DNA of 64,000 nt from Cryptomeria japonica. Taxonomy: Eukaryota; Streptophyta; Pinopsida; Cupressales; Cupressaceae. The stretch covers positions 98,563,897 to 98,627,896 of the forward strand of contig NC_081407.1 in assembly GCF_030272615.1 (NCBI RefSeq). The letters are read 5' to 3'. This document shows positions 43,752-55,984 of this stretch, one piece after another. Under the pieces are notes generated by a model. It worked only from the letters and a program-made list of their open reading frames with translations. It searched no databases and was not told the origin of the DNA. Positions within the stretch are counted from its first letter, which is position 1. The number at the start of each line of letters is the position of its first letter. The position numbers and the translations under genes are program-made.

Positions 43752-44342
43752 GGCATGTTGTGTCTATATTATTTCAAAGATCATCTTGTATGATTAGGAA
43801 ACTCAGGAATACTATTTTATTGTATTTTGCTTCTAGAGGCTAGAGGGTGTTTTTGGAATCCTTCATTGTCTTTTTTATATTCTTCATCTCTTGATGTAAC
43901 CAAATTAGAGTATCTGAATATTTTTAAATGCTAGATGGTCCTTCCTAGCTTCTAGTTATACCTCTTTATTGTAATCTTGTTTTGTGCAAGTGAGTTGAGA
44001 TTTTCCTCGGTTGGGACCTTGTTATTTCAAGTTTGTGAGTGTCTAAGTCTTGTGTTGTGCTTGGAATCCTAGGTGCAATCCAAGGGGGAGTGGCTCTCAT
44101 TGACGGTCGGGACCCAGAGTGGTCGTGAGGGTAACTCAACGAGGGCTTTGCAATCAAGTGGAAATATAACAAATGAACTTGGGCGGGTAGATAGGTCACA
44201 TTAAAAAAATTAATTGTTGTCTCTCTTACTCTCAAATGCTTGTTTAGGTTTGAGGTAAGTAGAGAAGGCCTGGAATGGCGTCTACCAATCTTGTCCCTTC
44301 AAAAGGTTGGTGTGGTCTGTTGGCATTTCAATAGAAGGAGAT
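43752..44342. other. Unassigned sequence 5' of LINE-X
   Basis: Flank of the LINE insertion. It is T-rich at first, then of even composition with a short tract CCAAGGGGGAGTGGCTCTCA near 44080. No domain was recognised. Confidence 0.4.
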
Positions 44343-45799
44343 TGTTGATATTCATTAAGGATATTGAGAAGGTTGTTGAAGATTATTTGATATAACTGAA
44401 AAGGGATGATAACTATCTTTATAACATTATTTTGACATTGATGTCAAGAAATTGATTTTCTGATTCAGTATGATGTTGCCATATCTTGAGTAGATTGATA
44501 TGAAGAGAATTAAGATGTCGATAAAAGACACAGAAAGAATGTGATGAATAAGGGGAGAAATAAGTTATTCAATGGGCAACTATTATCGAGTTAGACAATG
44601 ATGAGATCATGATGTTTAGATTGTTTTGATATCCTACATATGTTGTTGATTGTAAGGTTAATACTATACTATGTCACCGAGCAAAGAACCTAGTTGGTAA
44701 ACCCTAAGGAACATAGTCGATAAACCCTAAGGTTATCGATATTGGTTAATGAAGGTGGAATGTCTACCGAGTAAAGTTTAGTATTTACCAAGTTGCAACC
44801 GAGTTATGACAGATCGCATTGGATGGATAAAAACATTATTTAATGAAATACAATGATGAGATGGAGATATATAAATGATTGGTATGCCGCGCATGAAGTT
44901 TGTTAAGGATCTATGACATTGGAAGATTGACAGGAAGATCTACAGTGCAGATTGAACCGCAATAACCTTGTGCAAGCTCCAAGAAAGGAATGCAAGTCCC
45001 AAGGCAAGGTAAAACATTTTCAGACCAAAGGATGCATTGAACCTGGTCAAGATTGAAGATCTGATGGCTAAGATTGATCATGGGAAATGTGATCAAGGAG
45101 ATTAAGTGGTTAGCAAATTGTTTATAAATAAGAAATTGTTGATGAACAATGTATGCGGGCAAGTGTAAGCACGGGGATGCTACATAGTGATTACCGAGCA
45201 ATAGAAGCTTGAAGACCTGTTTGAATAACAGAGTAGGGAGCCCAACAGAGGGACAAGATAAGTCCTATGACAAGATTGTTTTGAGCAAATAAGAATCTGC
45301 TTTAGCATTTTAGATGTGAAGTTGCAGATATATTTTTATTACTGTTATTTTGTAAGTGACAGAATATCTCTTGACTGAGTGGACTTAACAGTCTTATTTG
45401 TACACCCTCTAGCAAGGTAACATTCTAAATGAGTGTTTGAAATCCTTTAACAAGGTCACTTCTAACAAAGTGAAGATCCTAACAGATCTGAGGGAAATCC
45501 CTTAACCGGATCACATCTAGCAATGTGTTTGTAATCTTTAACACGATTTGCTTTTAACTGAGCATACTCTACAAGAGTATATTTCTTAGTGGGTCCAAAA
45601 TCCCACAGTGGTTTTTCCCTATTTGGGTTTCCACGTTAAATCTGGTGTTATATGTGTTATGATGATTGTGTGTTTATGAGTTTACTTGTTTAGCAGTTTT
45701 TGGTTATATTGTTGAAGTATAAGTTACCAAGGTTGAATCTGTTGACTTTATGGAAGATTAAGTTTGTATGATTCACCCCCTCGTCTCATCTTGTTATCT
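44343..45799 (+). repeat. Copia LTR, isolated, of COP-A type
   Basis: 1457 bp, practically the length of the COP-A LTR (1455). It begins TGTTGATATTC after AGAAGGAGAT (PPT-like) and ends at TTGTTATCT, followed by ATTGGCATCAGAACTT (a decayed PBS). A TATATAAAT box lies near 44866, a series of CTAACAAGGT-type words at 45400-45590, and a GGTTTTTCCCTATTTGGGTT block near 45610. No gag or RT follows. An alternative start at TGTTGGCATTTC (44319) exists. Confidence 0.75.
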
Positions 45800-46859
45800 A
45801 TTGGCATCAGAACTTTACATGGTCCACTAGTGTTTGTACGGGGGCCAGTGGTCAATAGAGGTCACCAAGGTAACCCAGGATGGGGGCCGGGACTTAGTGA
45901 AGACTCGCCAGGGTAACCCATGATAACCTAGTGATGACACTCTTCCCTTTTGCATACCTAGTGATCTCTTATCTTATTATCTTTTTCATGAATTTATTTG
46001 GGCCTCTAGAATTGGTTGGTTTTCTTATGAGTCTATTGTGATTATAGTCTTGTGAGTTTCTTGTGAGTCATGTCGGTACCCTTGTATGCTTGTTTCTGTC
46101 ATGTGGGTCTGACTGCTATTTCCTAGCATGGGGGATGGACCTAATGGTACCACATGGTTGGGTGGAGTGCTATTCGCACCCATTGGGTTTTGTTCATCCT
46201 ACTTCATGTTCGTGATGGCTCGTGGGAAGATTGAAGACTTTCTTTATGATCTAGATCAATGTACTTATTTCCTTATTGTTCTTTTGGAGATTGTATCCTC
46301 ATGGATACCTTGTAATGTAATTGATGAACATATGTATAATCTCATGATAATGTATTATGTACCATGATCCTTTGTAGTTAACGATGATTAAATATTTATT
46401 GATGATTCTTAAGTTCTTGTATGTTGGATTTTATGCTATTACCTGAGTAACAACGTTGTGGGGCCTTGAGGACTTTTGTAAGTAGTTATTTGTACTTCTC
46501 TTCTTAATCATGTTGTATGTATCTCTATGCACATGTATTATTTATCTTTTTTTTTTTAAATTATTCACATTTTCTTTGCTTATTTCTTTAAGTCCTCTAG
46601 GCCTCATAGCGAGGCGTTACAATAGTTAATTAATACTTAATTCAATATTATGGGTCTTATTCTAGTTCATTACATCATCACACTCTTATTTGGGCCCTTA
46701 ATTCTAGGTGTGCCCTTTATTATTTTATTCTAATTTATCCTTAATCTTACCCTAATTTTAACTCTCAAATCATTGTTCACATACCTATGGATTATGGTTT
46801 GAGCCACCGAGCTGTAATTGGCATTAGAATCATGTTATCTCGCATCCCTAGAATTTTTT
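45800..46859. other. Unassigned sequence
   Basis: After the PBS-like remnant there is no copia coding sequence. A locally repeated GGTAACCCA phrase lies near 45870-45925. AGGCGTTACAATAG near 46609-46622 resembles an inverted gypsy LTR terminus (TGTAACGCCT), but no second end was found. Confidence 0.35.
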
Positions 46860-47760
46860 TTAAAAGTTGATAGGACTAAGTAGTATACTACCTAGTCCCG
46901 TACTTTTTTCCCAAAATTTTGGGAGGATAATTTGGCGGTCTTATCTAATTCATATCCCGCTTTGTGTCAAAATATATCAACTCTAAGTCAGCCTAATGGT
47001 GATTTTAATTATGGAATCCCTATATAAGGTATCCCTCTCGATTCATTTTCAACATATGATCTTATGCTAACATTATCATCAATTCAAGAGCAATTCTTCT
47101 TCCTCAAGAGAAGATCTTATTCAAGGAGCTACAACCTACATCAAGGCATCTTCAACTTATGTTTTATCTATGTTTTCTTGATGGATTTTATATGATTTAT
47201 TATATTATTGCATCAACACATGGAGGAATTATCTACAGAGCATTACATCACCTATTGAAGGTATAATCATCTACATTTAAGTATTTTAGACTTGCCTTCA
47301 AAAGACAAGCTTTTCCAATTCAATTCATTTTCAATCTATATTTCAATTAGGGTTAATTTAAAATCTAAGGTTTGACCTAAGGAAAACCCCTATCCAGAAC
47401 CCTCTTTCTTTCCTCTTGTGTGAAAATACAATTACCTGATGAACCCAAAAGAATTCACACAATATTCGGAGCCCAGTACATACCTAACCTCATAATTTGG
47501 ACTTAATTTTCATTGACCAAGGCACTAGGAACCCCTATCCTAGGACCAAGGCATTGTGGCACCTTAGTCCTCTGATTTTGTATCAAATTTTATAGGTGAC
47601 TGCTAGACTACATCATAATTTAGATCTCTTGACAACAACTCAAAATACCAAGGCGTTGGGTGCCCTGGTCCTGTCAATTCAACATCAAATTTTAGTTACA
47701 AGTGCGATTTCCTATCCATTTCTATACCTATTGTGAATTTTATGTTTTATTATCAGTCAA
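46860..47760 (+). repeat. Decayed LTR and leader of a TRG-like element
   Basis: Order and wording match TRG LTRs: a GGACTA...TAGTCC near-palindrome (46873-46898), a CAAAATTTTGGGAGG tract, a TATA box TATATAAG at 47021, and TTTGACCTAAGGAAAACCCC at 47371 (compare TTTGACCTAAAGGCAAACCC in TRG-1). It is followed by two more hairpins of the GGACC class at 47543-47570 and 47648-47670. The ends are not defined and no coding region follows. Confidence 0.6.
47021..47028 (+). promoter_or_regulatory. TATA-like box in the TRG-like LTR fragment
   Basis: TATATAAG in the position matching the TATA box of the TRG LTRs. Confidence 0.4.
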
Positions 47761-50700
47761 CATAATCAGTCCAAGTTGTTAGTTCGTGCATATACCTTTT
47801 TTATCTTACATTTAACATTCCAATTATATTTTCAACTCAAACAAAAGGAAAAAGGACTTCAATCAAAATAAAAACCTCTTCCTAATAGATTTGAGGTTGG
47901 ATTTATTGTGTTCATCCTCCTTTTAATTTGATTCATGTGAAAGTTAGGTCATTTCCTAGTTTACAAAGCCTAACTTGTGAAACCCTATTTTATTCATTCA
48001 TTACACTACCAATAGGAATAATAAGAGAATCCCATGAATCAAGAAAAGAACAAATAAATATCTAGTCTTTCACCTTCTCATCCATCTTAACACCAATAGA
48101 TGTCAACGGATCCATTAATATATTGAATTCTTCTACATTGTCTAGATAATTCATCTACTCTCTTCCATTCTCAAATAATACAATTTCTTCCTCAAAAAAA
48201 AAAATTCACAAAATATTTGGCTTGATTCATCTCCCCAACCTTATTATATAGCTTCTTTGAAAAGATCTTTTCAAGGACATCGATTAAAATGGTGTTTTCC
48301 AAGCTTAATTTAATTAAAACCTTGACTCTAAGGTCCATAACATTATATTGAGAAGACAGAGTAAGATTTATAGGTTTAAAAATATTCGCATTAATAGAAT
48401 CTAATAGGTATTGATCTATAATAGATCCTCCATCTTGAGCTTCCACATCTCAAAATTATTTTCAAAAAATTTCTCCATGGTTTCTATTCTCCATGAGGAT
48501 TTCCATTTAAATTTTTTTGCAACAAGATCATAAAATATCTTCTATACAAGCTCCCACTCAAATTTTGATTAATTCAAACAATTAACCACCTACAATTCAA
48601 ACTAAAGGTGATTAGTCTCTAATACCTTTTGAAATGAAGTTAAGATAGTGGAACAACTTCCTACACTAATCTTAAGAGGAGGGTAATGTAAAAAAATTTC
48701 AATCTTTACAACAATTACAAAAACTTAGTAGAGAAAACATAAATAGCATGCATACCACAACACGATGATTTACACAGAGAAAGTCATTTCAAGAGAAAAA
48801 TACCACACTCCAGAATCCACCTAATATATAATTTAAAAGTCAACAACAAATTATAATAAACTTAAAAAGTATCATCAACGAGAGATAAGGAGACAACTCA
48901 ACAACTATTAGACTAACAATACATCACAATACACGGTTGTAATATAGTGTCCTCATAAAATAGGGTTACCTTATGGGGAAAGAAAAACACACACAATATC
49001 CACCATTAGATTTGTGACCTAATGATAAATTATCAAAATTTACATGGATAAATTATACATAAAATGTGGCTTTGAAAGGAGCTACCCCAAAATTTCTCTT
49101 GGGGCATGCAGACCCCAACCCCCCACTGGGAGGATAGTCCCCCCAAACACTGCAAAGGGGGTGCTCATCATGCTCATTTATTAATAGTAACCATTTATTA
49201 TTGCAAGGTTGAGACACCATTTTTCTAATATGCCATATATCTTGGTTCTTGAAAAAACACAAAAATGATTGACTAGTCTCTACTAAGTAAAATAGGTTGA
49301 TGTAGATAACTCAATTTATACTCTTAACAGACCAACAAATCTTTAAATTAAGTAACCTACTATCCCAAAGAGGCTCATTTAACTATCAACTAGGGACGTA
49401 TATATGTGGATGATGTTGGCATTGTATGTGCAACCAAGGACTCTCTAAGTCACCTATTAGTTACGTAAAGGAAACTAAGTTCAACAATTAACTAAAACAT
49501 AAACAATGTTGAAATGGGAAATTTATTTGCATAATAGTTGTTGCATGTAATTGGCAAGTTAACTCAACAATTGTTGTAGGTAAATAATGTTGTGATTGGG
49601 TTGTAGATTTAATTTATAGTCTAAACTATCAACTTTGTTTACAGATTAAATGCATTTATTTAAAGATGAATAAGCATAACAAAAAATGTATGAAAGTGAT
49701 GAACAATCTAACATGCTAAATAAATTAAACTAACTATAAGAGGATTACACTACCTCAAGTTATCTTTTTTTAAGGGTATGTATCCTAATATCACAAAGTA
49801 ATCTTAACATAACACGTCATCAACCATTCACCTTATTCATCTTCAATCAATACATAACAAACAATAATAGTAACTTCTCTAATCAATCAGAAATCTAGGC
49901 AAAATCTAGTTTGTATTTCATGTGCAGAAGATCTACCAACTTTGGAAAACCTGGAATTTATACAATCTGAGAGAGTAGGCTATTTGCATCTTATAAATTG
50001 CTAAAAACACTTGTCAGTCTTCCCTAACACTAAGGATGACTTTTTCTACCATGAAACAAAAAACAACAACTAACTTATTTAAAGGGGCTCAATCCAAGTT
50101 GGACACGTATTCAACTGGTAAACATAAAGATAGGAACATGTAAGAATACACTTGCATGACTTAATGAAGCATAACTTTGTTATCCTACAAGTTCCTCCAT
50201 ATCCTTCATGTATTTATTCTTCAAAGATAAGTTCAATAAATCTTCATAAAAGATGTGTTCCAGTTTCCACATGATTTATAGGGGCACATTTTGCTTTGGC
50301 TACAAACCAATCGCTAATACTTAAGCTATATGTTAGTATATCTCAGAGTAAGCATTTATTCACATCAACACCATTTATAGTATTATGATAGTATATTAGC
50401 CATGTAAATACACATAGCATATTAATTCATCACATGTTATATATCATCAATTAAGAATGAATATGGTTGAAAATATACTCTTAAACATTTAAAAGTTCAA
50501 TAAAAGTAGGGATGAAACAAATATAACAATGTCAATTGCAAGACTCATCACTCTTCCCAACTACATCTTTGGTTGTCCTCAAGTAAAATAGGGCCTAAGA
50601 TTAAAATTAAACATGTCAAGCCTAAATTCTATGGACTCACTAAAACTTACACCTTGTGTCATGTAAAAATATTTCTATATTGTGATCTTCTCTCATTGTT

Positions 50701-51470
50701 CTCTTTCTTTGACCATATCCACCAACTTCCTTCATGATCAGTGTTGAACTAGATATAGGAGTGGAGGATGAAATGTGAGTGGGAAGTATATTGAAAGTAG
50801 AGATATATGTGGTGAAAGGAGAGAGGTATGTAGTGCAAGCATAGGGACAAGTAGGAGAGAAGGGTGGTGGGGATTCTCAATTAAGGGCAAAGAGATGCAT
50901 GATCTAGGTAGCTATAGTAGGTGTAGAGGGATGTATTGTGGTTTAGGATAAATTGGTACCATGCTCAATTTCTTTAGCTCATCAAGGTTTGACACAAATG
51001 GCTATGGAGCTATATAGGCAAGTGGAGGGAGTAATAGAGATAGGGTTTGAGGCTAAGGACTATAGAAAATTATATGAGCAATTTATTCAAGTACATAAAA
51101 GGATAACAACTTATGTAGTGAGATTAATGAGTAATTTTGTAAAGTCAAGAAAAAAAGCCAATACAAATTACTATCTATAAGGAAGTCACCATTATTTCCT
51201 AAGGGTTTGGATGAGAGTTTTAGCCAGAGCTAGCAATCTATGTAGAATTGTACTTATGTATTGCATTAGAATATATGATGTACATTTTGATGTATGTATT
51301 TCTCCTAGCTTCATGATGCTTTATTGTAATCTAATTTTGACACATCATCCCATTTTTTTACATGTACATATATGAGATGAGCTTAATTTTGGTAGCAATG
51401 TAAATGAGATATTGATGATATATGTTTTATTGGATGATTATGTTTTTTATGATATATGGATCTATGATGT
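47761..51470. other. Largely unassigned AT-rich sequence
   Basis: No clear element ends. A possible copia gag relic lies on the minus strand at 48070-48446 (separate entry). A short GC-rich patch is at 49080-49160. The plus-strand frame 50953-51180 (75 codons, KRITTYVVRLMSNFVKSRKK) has an ATG and a stop, but I do not recognise it and it has no supporting context. Confidence 0.4.
48070..48446 (-). pseudogene. Possible copia gag relic
   Basis: Reading the minus strand across one frameshift at a poly-A tract near 48195 gives LSLENTILIDVLEKIFSKKL, then EEEIVLFENGRE, a stop, and MNYLDNVEEFNILMDPLTSI. The sequence resembles the UBN2-type gag segment in which a 'load, Leu-rich helix, LTSIG' phrase is common. 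It is short, broken and unlike the other copia gags here, so the call is tentative. Confidence 0.3.
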
Positions 51471-52636
51471 TGTAGTATCGTAAATTATCACTAGGCTAAT
51501 TTACACCTCATGTTTGTGCCGCTACCTCAGCGCGTCCCATCCTTAACCCCTATCTAGGTCCATTTTGTGTGTATTCTCTAGTTTTGATGCCATGTACACC
51601 CACTAATTGATTTCCCAAAGGGATGTCCTTCTTCCTAGGTCTAAATTAAGGTCCCTAACTAGAAGGACTAGAGCGTCTAATGACCTGGCCCCTCTTAGTT
51701 GGTCCCTATTTTAAAATGGGAGATGGGTCCTATCTCTTTGACAAGAATTCAACTTTGTGGCTCAGCATGACCGTTGGAAGTTGGCTTGATCTGTAAATGA
51801 ACTAGATACCCCTATCTAAAGACATTTTATCAACCTAATTTTGTCCAAGCATCATAAGTTGACATATCTAATGCTCTTGCATCCATGAAGCATTCATCAT
51901 CAATCATTTTCCAGAGATCTTCAAGGCCACATATCCTTCATTCAACCATTGTGGAGCAAAATTACATCATACATATGCAAGCATGTGTGTGTGTGATTAG
52001 GTTTTTTTCATGTTCATGCCATTCCATGCAACATATGTGCTTGCATTCAAAAATAAAAGCATCATCATCAATAATCGCAGATCTGAGGTAAATCCTTCGA
52101 TTGTTTATTTCAGTATTTACATTTATCCATTCAAGGTTAATTCCTAAATAGGGTTTTGACTTAGGCAAACCCCTATTCCCAACCATTTTCCCTTCTCTAT
52201 TGTTTGCAGGAACAAGTACAAAGTTGTTATTTTTAGGATTCGCATAATTTGTAGAGATGAACAGGATCCCCTTTGGATGATGAAAAGTGTGGAGGACCAG
52301 AGCAACGGGCCTTATGTCTCAACAACTTAAGTCAATCTTCTAGGAATAGGTCTGAACATTCACATATTGCTTAGATCCAGGTTCATGTCTCCATTTCATG
52401 ATTGTAGCTCACTATTTATTCATAATTCCTTCAATTTCAACACATTAACCCTAATTTCAGCATTTTTCACAATTCAATTTAAAAAGAGGGAATAAAATCT
52501 CTAACTAGTGAATCTAAAAAAAATTCTCAGCGGGTTGTCCTTGTGTGATTGAGGATATATCTATTAGATTTACCCCTCTTTAATATAGTGGTCTTCTCCC
52601 TTCTTTTGGTGGAAACCTTAATTTTTCACCATTACA
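51471..52636 (+). repeat. TRG-3 5' LTR
   Basis: Begins TGTAGTATCGTAAATTATC and ends CACCATTACA immediately before TTTTGGTGAGCCC. At 1166 bp it is close to the 1.2 kb of TRG-1/2. GGGTTTTGACTTAGGCAAAC (52150) and GAGATGAACAGGATCCCC (52255) match the corresponding LTR stretches. A GGACC-type motif is near 52293. The start is less certain than the end. Confidence 0.7.
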
Positions 52637-53215
52637 TTTTGGTGAGCCCACCTCCTTACACCCTTATTTATGATACATATTCTTAGATCTGAGTGTTTAT
52701 GCATTTTCAAATTCAAATTTACATTTACAAGCTCAATTTTCAATTGAATTATATAATTTAGAGGTTACGTTCACACAAACCCTAATATTTAATTCTAATA
52801 TTGAACTTGTGGGTTGCCTAATTTGGATTAATTATTTCAGATATGATTTGTCGGTATTTGAATTTTTAATATTGCACTCATAGATCTCATTTTTAAATTA
52901 AATTACATAAATTTAGAGGTTTAATTCATTAAAAAAACTCTAATTTATTTTTGGTTAATTTTTGTGGGTTGCATAATTTTTCAATTACATTTTCAGATAT
53001 GAATGTTATGACATGTTATGTTCAGATTTAGATGCATTCAATCATTATTTATGTATTTGCATTAGTAAAAACATCAAAAAAATTGTAAATTGTTATCTAT
53101 TTTTATCATGTATTTTGCATATGTTGTCATTTGAAAAAACAAATTGTTGGCATGATGCATTTATTTCGTAGATGTGATAAAGGGTTAGCATCCCTTGTTT
53201 CACTTTATCCCCCTC
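52637..53215 (+). other. TRG-3 leader and PBS-like site
   Basis: TGGTGAGCCCACC at 52640 corresponds to TGGTGAACCCGACGTGAAC of TRG-1. The rest is an AT-rich leader with CAAACCCTAATATTTAATT-like words and no frame of note. Confidence 0.6.
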
Positions 53216-53960
53216 TTAAATATCCTCCTATCCATGAGGATATTTTAGTGCCAAAATAGACCATCAACACGTCTTTCAAAAATCTCCCTCCTAAGGATGA
53301 AGTTTTGAAGAATGATGTTGATATTTCTCCTAAAATGTGCCTCTCCCATGAGAGTATCTTACAGGAGGAGGATGATATCATAAAAAACTTCCTTAATGCT
53401 ACCTTACCTTCCATACATGGTACCTCTCCTAGAGAAAAAGTGTTTATGGACATTCATTTATCCTCTCCCAAATTTGGTCTTACCAATGAGGACACATTGG
53501 TGCAAGAAAAGGTTTTGAACACTTCTTTCAAAGATCTTCTTCCTAAGCATGAATATTTGAAGAATGATGTTCATCTTCCTCCTAAATGTGCCTCCCCATG
53601 AGGATAATTTGGTGCAAATGGATAATATTTTCACTACCTTTCCTAGTGATACCATACCCTCTTATCATTTCAATGAATTTTCCACTAGAAATGAAGCATT
53701 AATGAGTTGTGTTTGTTCTTCTCCTAAAGTTTGTCTTACCTATAAAGATACCTTGGAGAAATATTATGAAATTATTAGAAATTTCCGTGAATATATTCCT
53801 CCTAAATATGTATCCTCGGAGAAAAAAGAATGTGTTTCTAGTTATGAGACACCTAAGCCCAAAAAACCTCCCAATATCCTACAAGTTGAAAAATACATAT
53901 CTGAAAGAGGTGATATGGAAAGGAAACTAGAACAAAAATATGGTTCTGAAATGCATCATA
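53216..53960 (+). pseudogene. TRG-3 repetitive spacer frame
   Basis: Broken frames encode repeated phrases: FKNLPPKDEVLKNDVDISPK near 53275-53330, FKDLLPKHEYLKNDVHLPPK near 53525-53585, and NEDTLVQEKVLNTS alongside HEDNLVQMDNIFTT. The repeats are charged and proline-containing, about 60-80 codons apart, with no recognised domain. They lie where gag would be expected, between leader and protease. Frameshifts occur at about 53585 and 53900. Confidence 0.55.
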
Positions 53961-53970
53961 AAATTAATTA

Positions 53971-54669
53971 TTGTGCCAAAATAAATATCCAAATGTTCTT
54001 TTCACTTCCCTTCCTTCTGCCCCTCATCCTAAGAAACATGTTGATAGGGAACCTAATCTTGTTGAGAAGCTCCATGATATCTTAGCTAAGATTTCCCTTT
54101 GGGACTTAATTCAAACTTCACCTTCACATCATAAGTTAATCCAAGAAGTCTTACAAAGGGTGATATCTCATCCTTCTTCTTTTATTACATCCTCACAAGA
54201 TGAATTGCCTTCTATATGAGTTAAAAATAAAGACGATCCCCTCATTATTACTCCTTGCATTTATGAGAAAAAGATAAGAGGTACTTTAATTGATAATGGG
54301 TTGGTACTTAATATTTGTTGTGTTGACTTATTAGATAAGATAAATTGGTATTATGCTTCTATTCAACCTGATCCTCTTTGTGTGCATGGATTTGATAATG
54401 TTCCTAAAGAGTCACTTGGTATAGTCATATTACTTATTAAAGTGGGACTTGTGAATTTACCTACAGCTATTCAAGTCATGCCCAACCATCTTAATTATAA
54501 CCTTCTTCTAGGTAGACCATGGATTCATGCTATGAAAGAAGTCCCTTCTACCCTTCATCGCACAATCAAATTCATATATAATAATGAATTTTACACAATA
54601 AAGGTTGATCCTAATCCTTATTATTTCACTCATGATGAAGGATATATATTTCCCCCTTTAGTTCTATGA
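53971..54669 (+). pseudogene. TRG-3 gag-protease junction and retropepsin-like domain
   Basis: One frame with a single TGA (54217). The junction reads LVEKLHDILAKISLWDLIQT and SHHKLIQEVLQRVI, a segment common before protease in plant gypsy elements. Protease follows: RGTLIDNGLVLNICCVDLLD, where the triad is D-N-G rather than D-S/T-G, then YNLLLGRPWIHAMKEVPSTL and IKFIYNNEFYTIKVDPNP. It ends FPPLVL-stop, 92 bases before COP-B. Confidence 0.8.
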
Positions 54670-54761
54670 TTCCTTCAACAATGCCATCTCCTATAAATGG
54701 TGCTTCTCTAGTGAGGAATTGGGGTACAATAGACTTTACACTCTTGTTTAATGGGTATAAG

Positions 54762-55423
54762 TGTTGGCATTTGTATGAAAATTGCATTAATGATATGTTA
54801 TGTTGTCATTGATGTCAATTAACCGGTAATGATATTGTTGATATTGTTGTAATATTGTTCTGGAACCGGTAGGAAGAGCTAAGTGAAGAAACTGTAACCG
54901 GTAGGTAAGTTTTTCGAGTGAACCAGTATTGCTATGTATTGGAGAGTTGAACCAGTAAACCCTACCTGTTGTTTTTGATAAACCCTAACGGATTAAGTTT
55001 TGTGAATTTGTTATATTGGTTTATGATATGATGATGAGTGATAATGATTATGACACGTATGATTATTGTATGAAGAGAATCTCAAGTGATTTGGCGCGCT
55101 GATGAAACATTTTTTGTCTAGGGAATGAGCAAGTATATTGCATGTAATGCAAAGCACGTGATGAGTTACTAAGTTCAATGTCGTGGTGATCAAGGAGCAG
55201 TTGAGGTTTTCTTGATTGATGTGCAGAGATTGCTATGTAATCCAATGGTCATACTTGAACTAACTTGTTTGTAATCTCTATGAGAGGATTAGGTTTTTGT
55301 TGTGTTACCCACCAAATTGATTTGTTTATAAGGTCGACGAGTTGTTTAGTTTGAGAGTTGGCAAATTTTTATTTGTGTTTGTGGTTGCCAAATCGGATGA
55401 TGTATCTATAGTTTGAGTAAAGG
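54762..55423 (+). repeat. COP-B 5' LTR, truncated
   Basis: Begins TGTTGGCATTTGTATG and matches 59088-59749 of the 3' LTR up to GAGTAAAGG, where the sequence changes abruptly to CATTGGTAATTATAGAGG (gag region). A TATAAGG box lies near 55326. Confidence 0.9.
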
Positions 55424-55984
55424 CATTGGTAATTATAGAGGTGGACATATAGCTTAGTTGAGCTATATGTTGAGCTTGACATATAGTTTAGTTGAGCTTG
55501 AAGCATTGTTGGCTAAGCGGTTGCCCAGAGGCACTGGTAATTATAGAGGTGGACATATAGCTGCTAACTGTCCTAATGGTAAAGGCAACAGAGATTGTCT
55601 CATTGTTGTTGATGGTGGTATCACTGATGAGGAATCTGATGGTGATGCTAATGAAGATATTGTGTCTATAGCCATTAAAGAAGAAATATCTAATCAGAAG
55701 GCGTTAGTATCAAGGATAGACAACTTTGATGATTTGATCATTTATAGTGGTTGTTCATATCACATGACCAGTGATCAGAGAAAATATCTTTCTTTGAAGG
55801 AATTTGATGGTGGAGTGGTTAGATTTGGTAATGACTCACCCTGCAGGGTTAAAGGTGAGGGATCTATTTCTCTTAATGGGAAAAGTAGTGCAAATGATGT
55901 CTACTAGGTTGAAGGTCCAAAGCACAATATTTTGAGTGTGGCATAATTCAATGACAAAGGATACCCACTGGAGTTTAAAAATGG
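55424..55984 (+). pseudogene. COP-B gag end and protease
   Basis: After the LTR junction a segment of about 30 bp (GGTAATTATAGAGGTGGACA) occurs twice, near 55430 and 55540. The frame then reads HIAANCP (the remainder of a zinc knuckle), an acidic linker (ITDEESDGDANEDIVSIAIK) and the protease block IIYSGCSYHMTSDQRKYLSL. The catalytic Asp of D-S-G is Tyr here, so this protease is dead. Stops follow at Trp and Gln positions (DVY-stop-VEG, SVA-stop-FND). Confidence 0.88.

Larger units (their letters stand above)
51471..54761 (+). mobile_element. TRG-3, diverged TRG element cut by COP-B
   Basis: An LTR (51471-52636), a PBS-like site, a leader, a repetitive spacer frame and a gag-protease junction with retropepsin-like sequence up to 54669. 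COP-B begins at 54762; any further TRG-3 sequence and its 3' LTR would lie beyond the window. The LTR and PBS match TRG-1/2 only loosely, but the LTR landmarks occur in the same order. No RT was seen. Confidence 0.7.

Noticed and set aside
44343-45799. Simple solo LTR
   Set aside because: The flanking 5-mers do not match, and PPT-like and PBS-like sequences flank it, so a plain LTR-LTR recombination product is not supported.
50953-51180. 75-codon frame as a small gene
   Set aside because: No recognisable domain, no splice context and no repeat support; kept only as part of an unassigned region.
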